64,000 nt of DNA from JAUWBF01 sp043815125 (GCA_043815125.1 JBDRJH010000294.1:1-64000); one strand, 5' to 3'; shown: positions 42,987 to 51,608, counted from the stretch's first letter. The notes: generated from the sequence alone by a model not told the origin. Translations and numbers: made by a program.

Positions 42987-44675
42987 TCAAATCGCAGGCT
43001 GATCCTTGCCGCCGCTGTAACCAGGACCGCCGGCCGCCGCGTAGCCATTGCTCGCGCCTTGCGGATCGGCCGAAACCCAGAACGCATACAGGCTGCCGCT
43101 CCGTAGATAAAACCGGATGCGCACCGGCCGCCCGGCAACCGCGTCCAGCCCGGTTCCGCCCGTCCACATCACCTGCGTCTTGGTGCTGTCTGCACGGACA
43201 GGAACACAGTCTTCACGCCCGAGTCCGGCGACCGGGGTGCCGTCTTCTTCCAGAATCTCGGCGCGCAATTCGCCGTCCGCACACGCGACGTTCACCCACA
43301 GGCTTTCGCCGGAGAACAGCAGCGGACGGGTGAGCAACGTGCCCTCCTCCGCGCCGGCATCCATCGACGCGAAGCCATCGCGACGAAGCCGGGCGACGCC
43401 GGTCGCGCGGTTCGCATACATGCCGCCTTCGGGATCGGTGTCCTTGTTTCCGCCGGCGGCGGCGCTGTAGTAGAACCACAACTCGTCGCCGACGATGGCG
43501 CACACACCTCCGACCGACTGCACGTAGCCGCGATCCCAGGTTCCTTGGCTCCTCGACGACGCGATAAACGCGCGACGGTCCGGCCGGTGCCAGTGAAAAC
43601 CATCACGACTGTAAGCCAGCGTCAGGTCGGTGATTTTGGGACGACCTTGCTCGGCGCAATCACGGTTGTTCGGCCCGAGCAGGATCTCGAACACGCCGAG
43701 CATGATGCTTTCGTAGGCGACGGCATCGAGATTGTAGAGCTGCGCCGGATAACCGACCTCGGGATCCGCCGGATCAAGGTCGTCGGCCGTCGCCCAAAAC
43801 GCCGGCTCTTCGTCGGTCCACGTGGCGCCCGCCAGGAAGTCGTCGTGCTCGCGGTAGTGCCGCGTGCGTCCGTAGGAAAGCGAACGGATGCTATACACCC
43901 ACTTTTTGAGGAACGGATTGTAGAACATCGTGCTACGGTCGTTCATCAGGCCGGTCTTCACGGGCGCGGACCAGTGTATCCCGTCGGCGGATACCATGGC
44001 CAGGCCGCCGCCCCAGCTTCCGGGCGAGCGCACGAGCATCTTGTAGCGCTGCGTGGGATCGTCGGTGACGTGATCGATGAACACCGTGGTCGAATCCGGG
44101 GTGACGCCATCGGCGATGCGGTTGTCGCCATGCACGGCGTCGAGCACGGGGCGCTCCCAATGGAGTCCGTCGCGGCTCGTCGCGAAGGCGAGCCGTTCGC
44201 ACCAACCGGTCTCATACCACATCTTAAAGACGCCGGCCGAATCGTCCCACCAGACGGCCCCGCTCTTCGGCGCCGCGCCGGCGAGCCGGCCTTCCGGACA
44301 CTCAAGCGGCGTCACGGGCGCGAAGACCGGATTGGCCGGATGTTTTTCCGGCAGGTGAAAGGTGCGGGCAAGATTCGTGCGCTCGATCAGGAAGTCGTCC
44401 ACGAACAACTGGCGACCCACGTTGATCGGCAGCACGGCGGGCGGATTTTCCAGATACGGCACGGGCGCGGGCGGGCGGCGGGCGGAGAGTTCGCGCGGAT
44501 CGTCCACCCCGTAGGCTTTGCCCAGGTCGGGCGCGGGCATCTCGGGAGAGACGACGAGGTTGCGCGGCGGCCACTCGGCGGGGAGCACGATGCCGTTGGG
44601 CAGGATTTTGGTCGCGACGTCGGCGGACAAGGCGGCGACGGGTTCGGGCAAAGTGATATCGGTTTCGGTCTTCAC
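42987..44675 (-). CDS. GH32/GH43-like five-bladed propeller protein
   Basis: 562 residues from a GTG at 44675; no upstream ATG is in frame. The centre is a five-bladed propeller of the GH32/43/68 superfamily: GRQLFVDDFLIERT, WWDDSAGVFKMWYETGWCERLAFATSRDGLHWERPVLD, FYNPFLKKWVYSIRSLSYGRTRHYREHDDF, LTLAYSRDGFHWHRP and VQSVGGVCAIVGDELWFYYSAAAGG. The last 130 residues look like a beta-sandwich (RAEILEEDGTPVAGLG). No signal peptide is apparent. Similar proteins are often annotated as GH32 N-terminal domain proteins of unknown specificity. It is 20 bases upstream of the GH42-like gene and part of the operon. Confidence 0.72.
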   Translation of the reverse strand: MKTETDITLPEPVAALSADVATKILPNGIVLPAEWPPRNLVVSPEMPAPDLGKAYGVDDPRELSARRPPAPVPYLENPPAVLPINVGRQLFVDDFLIERTNLARTFHLPEKHPANPVFAPVTPLECPEGRLAGAAPKSGAVWWDDSAGVFKMWYETGWCERLAFATSRDGLHWERPVLDAVHGDNRIADGVTPDSTTVFIDHVTDDPTQRYKMLVRSPGSWGGGLAMVSADGIHWSAPVKTGLMNDRSTMFYNPFLKKWVYSIRSLSYGRTRHYREHDDFLAGATWTDEEPAFWATADDLDPADPEVGYPAQLYNLDAVAYESIMLGVFEILLGPNNRDCAEQGRPKITDLTLAYSRDGFHWHRPDRRAFIASSRSQGTWDRGYVQSVGGVCAIVGDELWFYYSAAAGGNKDTDPEGGMYANRATGVARLRRDGFASMDAGAEEGTLLTRPLLFSGESLWVNVACADGELRAEILEEDGTPVAGLGREDCVPVRADSTKTQVMWTGGTGLDAVAGRPVRIRFYLRSGSLYAFWVSADPQGASNGYAAAGGPGYSGGKDQPAI

Positions 44676-44691
44676 AAAAGAATGCGTTCGC

Positions 44692-44712
44692 GGCGCGCGT
44701 TAAGGACGCGCC
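44692..44712. other. Short hairpin in the pilin/GH32-like gap
   Basis: GGCGCG and CGCGCC (44692-44697 and 44707-44712) can form a 6-bp stem with a 9-base loop in the 68-base gap inside the operon. It could lower downstream expression or protect the pilin mRNA 3' end; it is short and may be chance in GC-rich DNA. Confidence 0.3.
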
Positions 44713-44743
44713 GACGGGTTGCCGGAGAACTGTCCCGCGTCGC

Positions 44744-45463
44744 TTACAGACGCGGATTCCAGTATTTGGGATCTTCGATGTCGGGATGGCTCTCCCGACT
44801 CAGCGTCGTCACGCTGCCATCGCCCAACAGGGCGTTCGGTTTCCCACCGTGAATAGTGAGCGGGATTTTGCAGTTGGCCGAATCCCAGCGCAGGTGATTG
44901 GGGTCCGTGGCGTAGATGGAACGGCTGCCGTTGATGTGGGAATCGATGAGCAGGATCGCGCGCGGGTTGGTCACCGCCAGACGCCGCACCCGCGAAGGCG
45001 CCACGTTGGTCTCGCCCCAAAAAACGTTGAACGCGTAGTCGGGATAAATCGGATACGGCGCACTCGTGTAGATATACGGGCTGTTGGTGAGCACCTCGTT
45101 GCCCGGGCAATCAAACGCGTCCGCCACGAGGCAGACACGGCCATCGATGGTCTCGCGGCGGGTCTCGACGAAGCCTAGGCGCGTCAGCGACACGAACCAC
45201 AGCTGGTTGGCCTGCGCGGCGGCGGAGGACTCGCTGTTCAGGCTGACCGACGGCCAGTGGCCTCCATCGGTCGTGTAGTTGCTCATCGCCAGATACAGTC
45301 CGCGCAGGTTGGAAACACACCGGGTGTTCTTCGTGCGTTCACGAACCCCGCTGATGAGCGGGAACGTCAAGGCGGCGAGGACGCCGATGATCACGATCAC
45401 CGTGAGCAGTTCGACCAGGGTAAAGGCGTAACGCGTCCTCGGGAATCGCTGCGGCGTTTTCAT
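44744..45463 (-). CDS. Prepilin-type protein with H-X9-DG motif
   Basis: 239 residues from the ATG at 45463, which overlaps the upstream TGA (ATGA). The leader MKTPQRFPRTRYA is followed by ^FTLVELLTVIVIIGVLAALTFPL, the type IV pilin methylation site and helix. A body with SNLRGLYLAMSNYTTDGGHWPSV follows, then IHGGKPNALLGDGSV (perfect H-X9-DG) and the tail HPDIEDPKYWNPRL, which closely matches the tail of the pseudopilin at 14191 (DPKYWDPRY). It is one of four in the window and the only one in this operon, between LamG-GH71 and the propeller enzyme. Confidence 0.9.
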   Translation of the reverse strand: MKTPQRFPRTRYAFTLVELLTVIVIIGVLAALTFPLISGVRERTKNTRCVSNLRGLYLAMSNYTTDGGHWPSVSLNSESSAAAQANQLWFVSLTRLGFVETRRETIDGRVCLVADAFDCPGNEVLTNSPYIYTSAPYPIYPDYAFNVFWGETNVAPSRVRRLAVTNPRAILLIDSHINGSRSIYATDPNHLRWDSANCKIPLTIHGGKPNALLGDGSVTTLSRESHPDIEDPKYWNPRL

Positions 45464-47523
45464 GACGCGCCCTGCCTGCGCCACGACGACGCGAAATAGT
45501 TGAAGTCGGCCCAGTTGTTTTCAGGGCTGATGGAGAACTCGCCTTGTTTTTCATACAACACGACGCCGTCGCGCGTGAGCACGAAGGCCGGCGTTCCGTC
45601 GGCCATCGGCGTGGACACGTGGTGCACGCCGGCGGCCAGTTCGAAGGACTCGCTGGTGTCGCCGCACTCGATCTTGAACGTGGCGGGCGCGGTCAGAAAC
45701 ACCGTCGCAAAAATGCGGTCCTCAAGTTTATCGACGTGATTCGGAAAACGTCCCTCGGGTCCGGCGACGGTCTTCGGATGAAGGCGGTAGAAGTAATAAA
45801 ACTCGTCGTCGGTGATAGCGGGGCGCTCGCCGGTCTTGAACCACTGGAGGTAGTAGCGGCTGGCCTCCATGTAGGTTTCGTGGGAAAGCATTTTGCCGAA
45901 GTGGTCGTTCCACAGATTGGTGTTCGTGCGGTCGCCGAACGGGCACACGTAGGAGGATTCGTTCCAGTCGTTCCAAGTCACGATCTCTACCCAGTCGGCA
46001 CCGACATCGATGGCCGTTTCCCAGTGCATCGCCATGCCCTCGAAGCCGCGCGATTCGTAGGCGCGGTAGTTGCCGCCGCGTCCGCGGTAATACGGCGTGA
46101 CAGGGGCCATGAACAGTTTGCCCGCGCCACGCCAGACGGAGGCCATGTTGCGCGTGATCGAGCAGATCTGTTCGGGGCTACCGGCGGCGCCGAAATTAAA
46201 GAAGCCGTCCAGGGCGGTGTTCTCGTCGTAGATGCGCTGGATCTGCGCGAGCGTGGGCGACTCGGACGCGGGCTTCCCGCGATAAAACGGCACCAGGCAA
46301 ATCGCGCGGTCGCCGGTGAACTCCGCCACGGCGTGGGTGGTGAGGTCGATGTTCTCGCCCTTGTAGGTCGAGATAACCGGACGGCCGTCGTGGCGGAACT
46401 GGTTGGGGTGATCGCGAAACGATTCCACCATGTCCACGAATTCTCCGAAGGTCAGTTTCGTGGCGAAGTCGGCGGACATCAAAAGCTGGAAACCGGTGCC
46501 GAGCTCGGCGGCGGCCTGATAGATGCGCGTGGTGCGTTCCTTATAGGTCGGGGTTTTCTTTTCGATGGTCCAGCCGCCGGCGTTCAACGCAAAGCCGTCG
46601 AGGCCCATCGCCTGCGCTTGCAGGATTTCCACCTTGTAGTCCTCGACCGTGGAATGTCCGCGCGCCAGCGGAACGGCGACCATGTAGTGCGCGAACACCG
46701 GCTTGCCCGCAGTGCCGTCGGCCGCGCGCACAGGGACGGGGACGTTCGGTTGCGCTGCGGCGACCTTCGCGGTGTGGAGCGATTGGATGGGCACGATGTG
46801 ATCGTAGAGCGCCACACGGGCGATGGAGCCGTTGAGCGGCAGGTAACCCTGGCCGCTGGCCACGCCGAGGTGGATCGGCGCGTCGGTCGCCACCAGCGGG
46901 CCACCTCCGGTGAACGGCGTGGGGTTGCCCGCGGAACGTCCGTTGATGTAAAATTGGAGTCCGTAATCAGGATCGTCGTTGCGCCACGTGAGCACGATAT
47001 GCGTCCACTCGTTGACGGGCACTGTTTCCTCCGAGCGACGGAAACTGCCGCCGTTCTTTTCGCCCACCCAGTTGAATTGCAGACGGCCGTCCTCGTAGAT
47101 CGAGAAGACCCAGCCCGCGTTTTTTCCGCCGGGCATGTTGGTCGCGATGCCCTGGCGTTTGTCGGGGTGACCGTTCGGGCCGCTCCATTTCACCCAGAGT
47201 GAAATCGTGAGCTCATCCTGCGGGCCCGCGAGTTGCAGCTCGGACGAGGAGGCGGGGAGCTGGATCGCCGCGCCTTGATGGCCGTTGGCGCTCATGCCGA
47301 GCGAAGCCGCCCAGCCCGAGACGGCGGCGTCCTTGGTAAACGCCAGCTCCGAAACGGTGTCGTTGACGGTCGCGACCCCGCCGGCGGTGCCGAAGTTTTT
47401 CAAGGAGCCGCTTTCAAAATCCAGACGATAAAGCGGTGCGGAGGTGTTGGCCGAGGAGGCGGTGCCAAGTGCGCAGATGAGCAAGGCGGCGGACCAGAGT
47501 CGTAGAAATCCGAAAGATGTCAT
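45460..47523 (-). CDS. Secreted LamG-GH71 fusion protein
   Basis: 687 residues with a signal peptide (MTSFGFLRLWSAALLICALGTASSA). Residues 30-255 are a LamG domain (ELTISLWVKWSG, NEWTHIVLTWRND, LNGSIARVALYDHIV). Residues 275-600 are a GH71-like barrel: VFAHYMVAVPLARGHSTVEDYKVEILQAQAMGLDGFALNAGGW, SFRDHPNQFRHDGRPVISTYKGE and ADWVEIVTWNDWNESSY. The C-terminal 90 residues are beta-rich. The GH71 part is most like the protein at 7228-9795 (shared DHPNQFRHxGxxxxSxY and DWVEIVTWNDxNE strings). It starts 18 bases after the LamG/PEP-CTERM gene stop. It is probably an alpha-glucan-active secreted enzyme with its own binding domain. Confidence 0.83.
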   Translation of the reverse strand: MTSFGFLRLWSAALLICALGTASSANTSAPLYRLDFESGSLKNFGTAGGVATVNDTVSELAFTKDAAVSGWAASLGMSANGHQGAAIQLPASSSELQLAGPQDELTISLWVKWSGPNGHPDKRQGIATNMPGGKNAGWVFSIYEDGRLQFNWVGEKNGGSFRRSEETVPVNEWTHIVLTWRNDDPDYGLQFYINGRSAGNPTPFTGGGPLVATDAPIHLGVASGQGYLPLNGSIARVALYDHIVPIQSLHTAKVAAAQPNVPVPVRAADGTAGKPVFAHYMVAVPLARGHSTVEDYKVEILQAQAMGLDGFALNAGGWTIEKKTPTYKERTTRIYQAAAELGTGFQLLMSADFATKLTFGEFVDMVESFRDHPNQFRHDGRPVISTYKGENIDLTTHAVAEFTGDRAICLVPFYRGKPASESPTLAQIQRIYDENTALDGFFNFGAAGSPEQICSITRNMASVWRGAGKLFMAPVTPYYRGRGGNYRAYESRGFEGMAMHWETAIDVGADWVEIVTWNDWNESSYVCPFGDRTNTNLWNDHFGKMLSHETYMEASRYYLQWFKTGERPAITDDEFYYFYRLHPKTVAGPEGRFPNHVDKLEDRIFATVFLTAPATFKIECGDTSESFELAAGVHHVSTPMADGTPAFVLTRDGVVLYEKQGEFSISPENNWADFNYFASSWRRQGAS

Positions 47524-47541
47524 GGGGTGAAAAACGTGGGC

Positions 47542-48615
47542 TTAGGAGGCGCGGCGGTTGCGGCGCATGGAAACGAAGGCGAGACCGGCAAGACCGGCCA
47601 GCAGGGCGAATGAACCCGGTTCGGGAATCGCACTCGCAATCAGCCCGGCGGCGCTGCCGCCACTGCCGGACAGCCAGATGAAATAATCTTCACCGTCGGT
47701 CCACGTGTCGCCGAGCGTGCGGCCCGAGACATCGAGACCGGTGATGCTCGTCCACGTCAGACCGTCGAGGGTCGCGCTGGAAATGGAGCCCGAAGCCACG
47801 TTGAACAGCTGATTCATGAACGAGGCGTTGTAGCCATTCAGCTCGTCAGGGGTTGTGTTGAGCGCACGAATCTGCGCCGCGGTGAGCACCGAGTCCCACA
47901 TCGCGAAGTCGTCGAGATTTCCGTTAAGGGATCGGTAGAGCGTGCTGGTGGTGACGCCGAGATAGATTGGGGATGTGTTGGCTCCCAATGTGCTGGGGCC
48001 GGTGAAATTCACCCCGTCACTGGTCAGCGCACCGTTAACGTAGAAGCGAAGCGCGTTGGTGCTGCCCGTATCCCAGCTCACGGCGACGTGGGTCCAGGCG
48101 CCGGTCGCCACCGAACCGTCGGCCGTTTTGCGATTGGTGCCACTGCCTCCCAACCCATATTCGAAACGGACACCACCTGTCTGTGTGATCGACAGACCCC
48201 ATCCGGTTGTGGTGGCGCTTACCACCTTTGTCGCAATGCCCGCTTCCTGCGCCCCCAGGGCGCCATTCCAATATACCCAGGTGGAAAGCGTCATTTTTGA
48301 TGCGGCGGAATCCAGGTTAAACTGGTTCGTGCTCCCAGGAAGCTCCACTGCGCCGGCACTTGTGCCCGAACCGGGAAAGGACTCGGAGTGGGTCCCGCCA
48401 ATTCCCGGGGCCGTGAGGGTGGAGGACGCCGGGATGTAGCTGCCGGAGCCCGGCCCGTCGATCGCGTTCGCGGTGCCGCCGGCGGTGCCTTGGTTGGCCA
48501 ACGACGCGGAGCCGTCCAATTCAAAGGGCAGGTAATAAACGAGGGAGGCGCGGGCCGCGCCAAACGTGCAGACGGACAAAGCGAGCACGGCAAGGAATCG
48601 ATTTTGAATACTCAT
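47542..48615 (-). CDS. LamG-domain protein with PEP-CTERM anchor
   Basis: 357 residues from the ATG at 48615. The order is: signal peptide (MSIQNRFLAVLALSVCTFGAARA), LamG domain (about 25-270; MTLSTWVYWNGALGAQEAGIATK, AWTHVAVSWDTG, LNGNLDDFAMWDSVLTAAQI), linker RTLGDTWTDGEDYFIWLSG, and the PEP-CTERM anchor (SAIPEPGSFALLAGLAGLAFVSM then RRNRRAS). It is closely related to the proteins at 14951 and 4953. It is the first gene of the six-gene operon and divergent from a LacI gene, repeating the order seen at 16 kb. Confidence 0.9.
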   Translation of the reverse strand: MSIQNRFLAVLALSVCTFGAARASLVYYLPFELDGSASLANQGTAGGTANAIDGPGSGSYIPASSTLTAPGIGGTHSESFPGSGTSAGAVELPGSTNQFNLDSAASKMTLSTWVYWNGALGAQEAGIATKVVSATTTGWGLSITQTGGVRFEYGLGGSGTNRKTADGSVATGAWTHVAVSWDTGSTNALRFYVNGALTSDGVNFTGPSTLGANTSPIYLGVTTSTLYRSLNGNLDDFAMWDSVLTAAQIRALNTTPDELNGYNASFMNQLFNVASGSISSATLDGLTWTSITGLDVSGRTLGDTWTDGEDYFIWLSGSGGSAAGLIASAIPEPGSFALLAGLAGLAFVSMRRNRRAS

Positions 48616-48715
48616 GGTCAATGGGGATGAAGGGGGTTCGGGGTGAAGACCTGCGGCCGGCAAACCTTCGCCTCCTATAAATCCCTTGAGCCGTCCACAA
48701 ACAAGCGTTTCACTG

Positions 48716-48729
48716 CCTAACACGTTAGG
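48716..48729. promoter_or_regulatory. Inverted repeat before the frameshifted LacI gene, possible operator
   Basis: CCTAAC-AC-GTTAGG, perfect 6-bp arms with a 2-base centre, lies 6 bases before the LacI ATG and 100 bases from the divergent LamG operon start. Its 6-2-6 layout is like the 5-2-5 sites of the LacI regulon at 52-62 kb. Confidence 0.5.
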
Positions 48730-48735
48730 TTCACC

Positions 48736-49757
48736 ATGCCAAATCCAGCCACTTACAGAAAAATCGCCGAGCTGGCCGGCGTCAGCGTATTCTCGGTGAG
48801 CTGCGCGTTGCGCAACCGCCCCGGAGTGTCCGAGGCGACGCGGGAACGCATCCGCGAAGTCGCGTTAAGCGTCGGCTACAAGCCAAACCCGCTCGTCACC
48901 GCGCTGATGACTCGGCACCGCACGCAAAACAACCGCAGGCAGATGCGCGCGATCATCGCCTGTCTCTTCGACAAGGTCACCCGCGCCAACCGCGCCAGAG
49001 TGTCCACCAATCGCGAATCCCATGCGGGTTATCTGGCGGCCTGCGACGAAGCCGGCTTCATCACCGAGGAGTTCATCGTGGAGGACTTTAAATCAAATCC
49101 CCGCCGCCTGTTTTCCGCCCTGCGCGCGCGCCGCGTGCCGGGCGTCATCATTCAGGCGGGCATCCTGCCCGAATGGTGCAGCACGGGTTGGGAGCATTAC
49201 GCCCTCGCCTCCGTCGGCAACCGCCAGCTTAACCTGCCCTCCCATTTCGCGGGCACCGACCACTATCGCAACAGCTGGCTCGCGGCCGCCAAACTCTCGG
49301 AGCTCGGTTACCGGCGGATCGGATTCGCCATGAGCCGCCCGACTGGGTGACCAGCGTCGATTTTCGCGGTCTCTCGGCCTATCTGGGTTGGGCGACCCAG
49401 GCGGGACTGCCGGTGCTGAAACCGCATCTGGCCGAGAACTGGGACCGCGACGGGTTCTTGCAGTGGACGGAGAAACAACGCCCCGACGTAGTCGTTTCCG
49501 GCGAGCATGAGCCCCTCAACTTTCTGAAGGCGGCCGGCTGGAAAATCCCCGCCGACATCGGTTTTGCCCACCTCGGCCTCGACCCCGCGTGGAAAGATCT
49601 GGCGGGCATTCGACAAAACAACTTCCAAGTTGGCGAAGCCGCCGCGCAACTTGTCATCGACCAGATCAACCGCAACGCCTACGGCCCGCCGGATCACCCG
49701 CGCTCCATCCAGATTTCCGGCGACTGGATCGACGGCCCGTCCATTCGCCGACAGTGA
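48736..49757 (+). pseudogene. LacI-family regulator interrupted by a frameshift
   Basis: Two frames together give one ordinary LacI protein of about 340 residues. The first (48736-49350) carries the headpiece RKIAELAGVSVFSVSCALRNRPGVSE, hinge and half the effector domain, ending RRIGFAMSRPTG. The second (49347-49757) continues the effector domain: DFRGLSAYLGWATQAG, RPDVVVSGEHEPLNFLKAAGWKIPADIGFAHLGL and ISGDWIDGP. Adding one base in the CCGCCC run near 49336-49341 would join them as SRPDWVTSVDF. Without it the regulator would have lost half its sugar-binding domain. It may be a real mutation, a slippage site or a sequencing error. It is divergent from the 48.6-37.6 kb operon, its expected target. 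Confidence 0.8.
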
Positions 49758-49776
49758 GAAGCGCATCCGCTGCGCG

Positions 49777-49808
49777 TTGCCACAGACGCACCGTTCCATA
49801 AATAATAT
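49777..49808 (+). promoter_or_regulatory. Possible promoter of the PEP-CTERM gene at 49879
   Basis: TTGCCA (49777-49782) and TAATAT (49803-49808) with a long 20-base spacer; a shorter option uses TAAATA with 16 bases. The region is the most AT-rich in the 121-base gap after the LacI gene. Weak evidence. Confidence 0.35.
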
Positions 49809-49878
49809 TTACCAACCGCGAATTGACCCGATCTGGTCGTCGAGGCACATTGAGATCCTACCCTTTAACCTCTGCCCC

Positions 49879-50715
49879 ATGAAATCTCTTCGCCTATTGC
49901 TTGGCTGCGCGGGCGCGCTTGCGTTCGCCATCGTTTCATCCGCCCAGGTTCTGATGCTGGACTTTGGTCCGACCACTGCCTCGGGAGCCAGCCGAACCAA
50001 CAGCCCCTATCACACCGCCGACGACACGTTCACTGACACCACATGGAACAGGCTCGGCACCGCCGACGTCGCCTCCGGCCTGCTTTGGTCGGACGGAGTC
50101 GCCGCCACCGACGTCAGCGTCAACCTCGGCGCCACCACCACAGACGGGAGCCGCACCGTCGACTTGGGCAACACTCCCTCCAACGGAACGGGCCTGACCG
50201 GGAGCGCCATGACCAGCGGAGTATACGCCGACACCTCACCGGCCCGTGACGGCATCTTTACCGGGAGCAGCAGCGGCAACATTCGTGCGGTCGGCCTGCA
50301 GATCAGCGGCCTGTCTACCGGCACCTACGAGATCTACATGACAGGCCGCAATACCAACACCACCGGCGGCCACGTCCAAAACTTTTACGCGGGCAAGGCG
50401 GCGTCATCGGGCGACTTCACCTTCACCGACACCGAGGTGTTCGCCCACAAATCGATCACCTACTTTGCCTCCCCCACACAGCAAAACAACGCCTGGTCCG
50501 AGACCACCCTCGCCAACTACGCCAGGTTTTCGGTGACGATCACCAGCGGCGACGTGCTGCAACTGGCGGCCTTCGGCGGCACCGGCGACAACCGCGGCTT
50601 CCTCAACGCCGTGCAGATCGTCAACACCACACCCATCCCCGAGCCCGCCTCCGCCACCCTGCTGCTCGGCGTCGGCGCGATCACCGGCACCGCCCTGCGC
50701 CGCCGGCGCCGGTGA
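49879..50715 (+). CDS. PEP-CTERM surface protein of unknown function
   Basis: 278 residues from the ATG at 49879. A signal peptide (MKSLRLLLGCAGALAFAIVSSA) is followed by QVLMLDFGPTTASGASRTNSPYHTADDTFTDTTWNRLGTAD, a jelly-roll-like beginning often seen in Verrucomicrobia PEP-CTERM proteins. The body is Thr/Ser/Gly-rich; a PEP-CTERM anchor ends it (PIPEPASATLLLGVGAITGTAL then RRRRR). No catalytic or binding motif is visible. It is monocistronic: an apparent own promoter precedes it and a long hairpin follows. A run of ten C (50732-50741) lies 16 bases after the stop. Confidence 0.82.
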   Translation: MKSLRLLLGCAGALAFAIVSSAQVLMLDFGPTTASGASRTNSPYHTADDTFTDTTWNRLGTADVASGLLWSDGVAATDVSVNLGATTTDGSRTVDLGNTPSNGTGLTGSAMTSGVYADTSPARDGIFTGSSSGNIRAVGLQISGLSTGTYEIYMTGRNTNTTGGHVQNFYAGKAASSGDFTFTDTEVFAHKSITYFASPTQQNNAWSETTLANYARFSVTITSGDVLQLAAFGGTGDNRGFLNAVQIVNTTPIPEPASATLLLGVGAITGTALRRRRR

Positions 50716-50753
50716 GCTGATGGTGCCATAACCCCCCCCCCACCTCACGCGGA

Positions 50754-50783
50754 AGTGGAAGGCGGGCCGCCCCGCCTTCCACT
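50754..50783. terminator. Long hairpin between convergent genes
   Basis: AGTGGAAGGCGGG (50754-50766), loop CCGC, CCCGCCTTCCACT (50771-50783): a perfect 13-bp stem without a T tract. It sits in the 187-base gap between the PEP-CTERM gene and the convergent nitroreductase gene and could terminate both. Nothing else is recognisable in the gap. Confidence 0.65.
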
Positions 50784-50902
50784 GTGATCGACGTCACCAG
50801 GCCCCTCCGCCTCGCCACCCGTCGCGGTCGGATAACGTCCCTCCGCAGTCACCGGTAGGGCCATGCCGGTCAACGTCGCCCGCGCCATTCGTCCGGAACA
50901 GC

Positions 50903-51481
50903 TCAAGCCTCGTGCCAGATCACGCGTTGGGCGAGCGTCGTGCGCACTGACTGCGGCGCAGGTTCACCCGACCGCGGCCAGCCCAGATAGACCAGCCCCA
51001 GCATCCGGTGCGCCGCGGCGTCGAGACCCAGCCATGTCGCGAATTCCGCGCGGCACGCCGCCGGGGGCGTGCTCCAGTAGCTGCCGAGACCGCGCTCATG
51101 CGCCGAGAGCATCAGGTTTTGCACCGCGCAGGACACCGCCGCGATTTCCTCCCACTCGGGGATCTTGCCGCCCGGCTCCAGCCTGGCCGCCACCGCAATG
51201 ACCACCGGCGCGTGCCGCGGGGCGGCCGACAACTTGGCGCGTTTTTGTTCCTCGCACTTCGCGGCCGGCGTGGTCGCGTCGTAAACCGACAACAGCCCGT
51301 CGGCGAGGCGGGCCCGCGCGCCCGGCGTCGCGAACACCTGAAACCGCCACGGCTGGGTGAGCCCGTGCGTGGGCGCCCAGTGGGCGTCCTCCAGCAACGC
51401 CATGACCATGTCGCGGGAAACCTCCCGGGATGGGTCCATGGCCAGCGGTTTGATCGAGCGGCGCGTGCGGTAGATCGACAT
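50903..51481 (-). CDS. Nitroreductase-family flavoprotein (YdjA-like)
   Basis: 192 residues from the ATG at 51481 (MSIYRTRRSIKP); the longer frame is not protein-like. It has the short nitroreductase layout: RRSIKPLAMD (FMN-binding Arg/Ser near 7-9), LLEDAHWAPTHGLTQPWRFQVF, then VSCAVQNLMLSAHERGLGSYWSTP and LGLVYLGWP near the C-terminus. Such FMN enzymes reduce nitro compounds, quinones or other acceptors with NAD(P)H. It lies between the PEP-CTERM gene and the pseudopilin, on the minus strand, with no evident link to the sugar loci. The physiological substrate is unknown. Confidence 0.87.
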   Translation of the reverse strand: MSIYRTRRSIKPLAMDPSREVSRDMVMALLEDAHWAPTHGLTQPWRFQVFATPGARARLADGLLSVYDATTPAAKCEEQKRAKLSAAPRHAPVVIAVAARLEPGGKIPEWEEIAAVSCAVQNLMLSAHERGLGSYWSTPPAACRAEFATWLGLDAAAHRMLGLVYLGWPRSGEPAPQSVRTTLAQRVIWHEA

Positions 51482-51608
51482 GCATCCATCGTCCCCAGCC
51501 GCCCCGCGCCACGCAAGCCGCCGGTCCTGATTAAAGCCACCGACGGCGCGTGTCTGGGCCATGCCCCTGCCCGCCGGCGGCCATGTCGCGCGCAGGGCCT
51601 CGCGCCGG

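Noticed and set aside
50732..50741. Run of ten C after the PEP-CTERM gene
   Set aside because: It is outside the coding region and not next to a start codon, so length changes would have no obvious effect.
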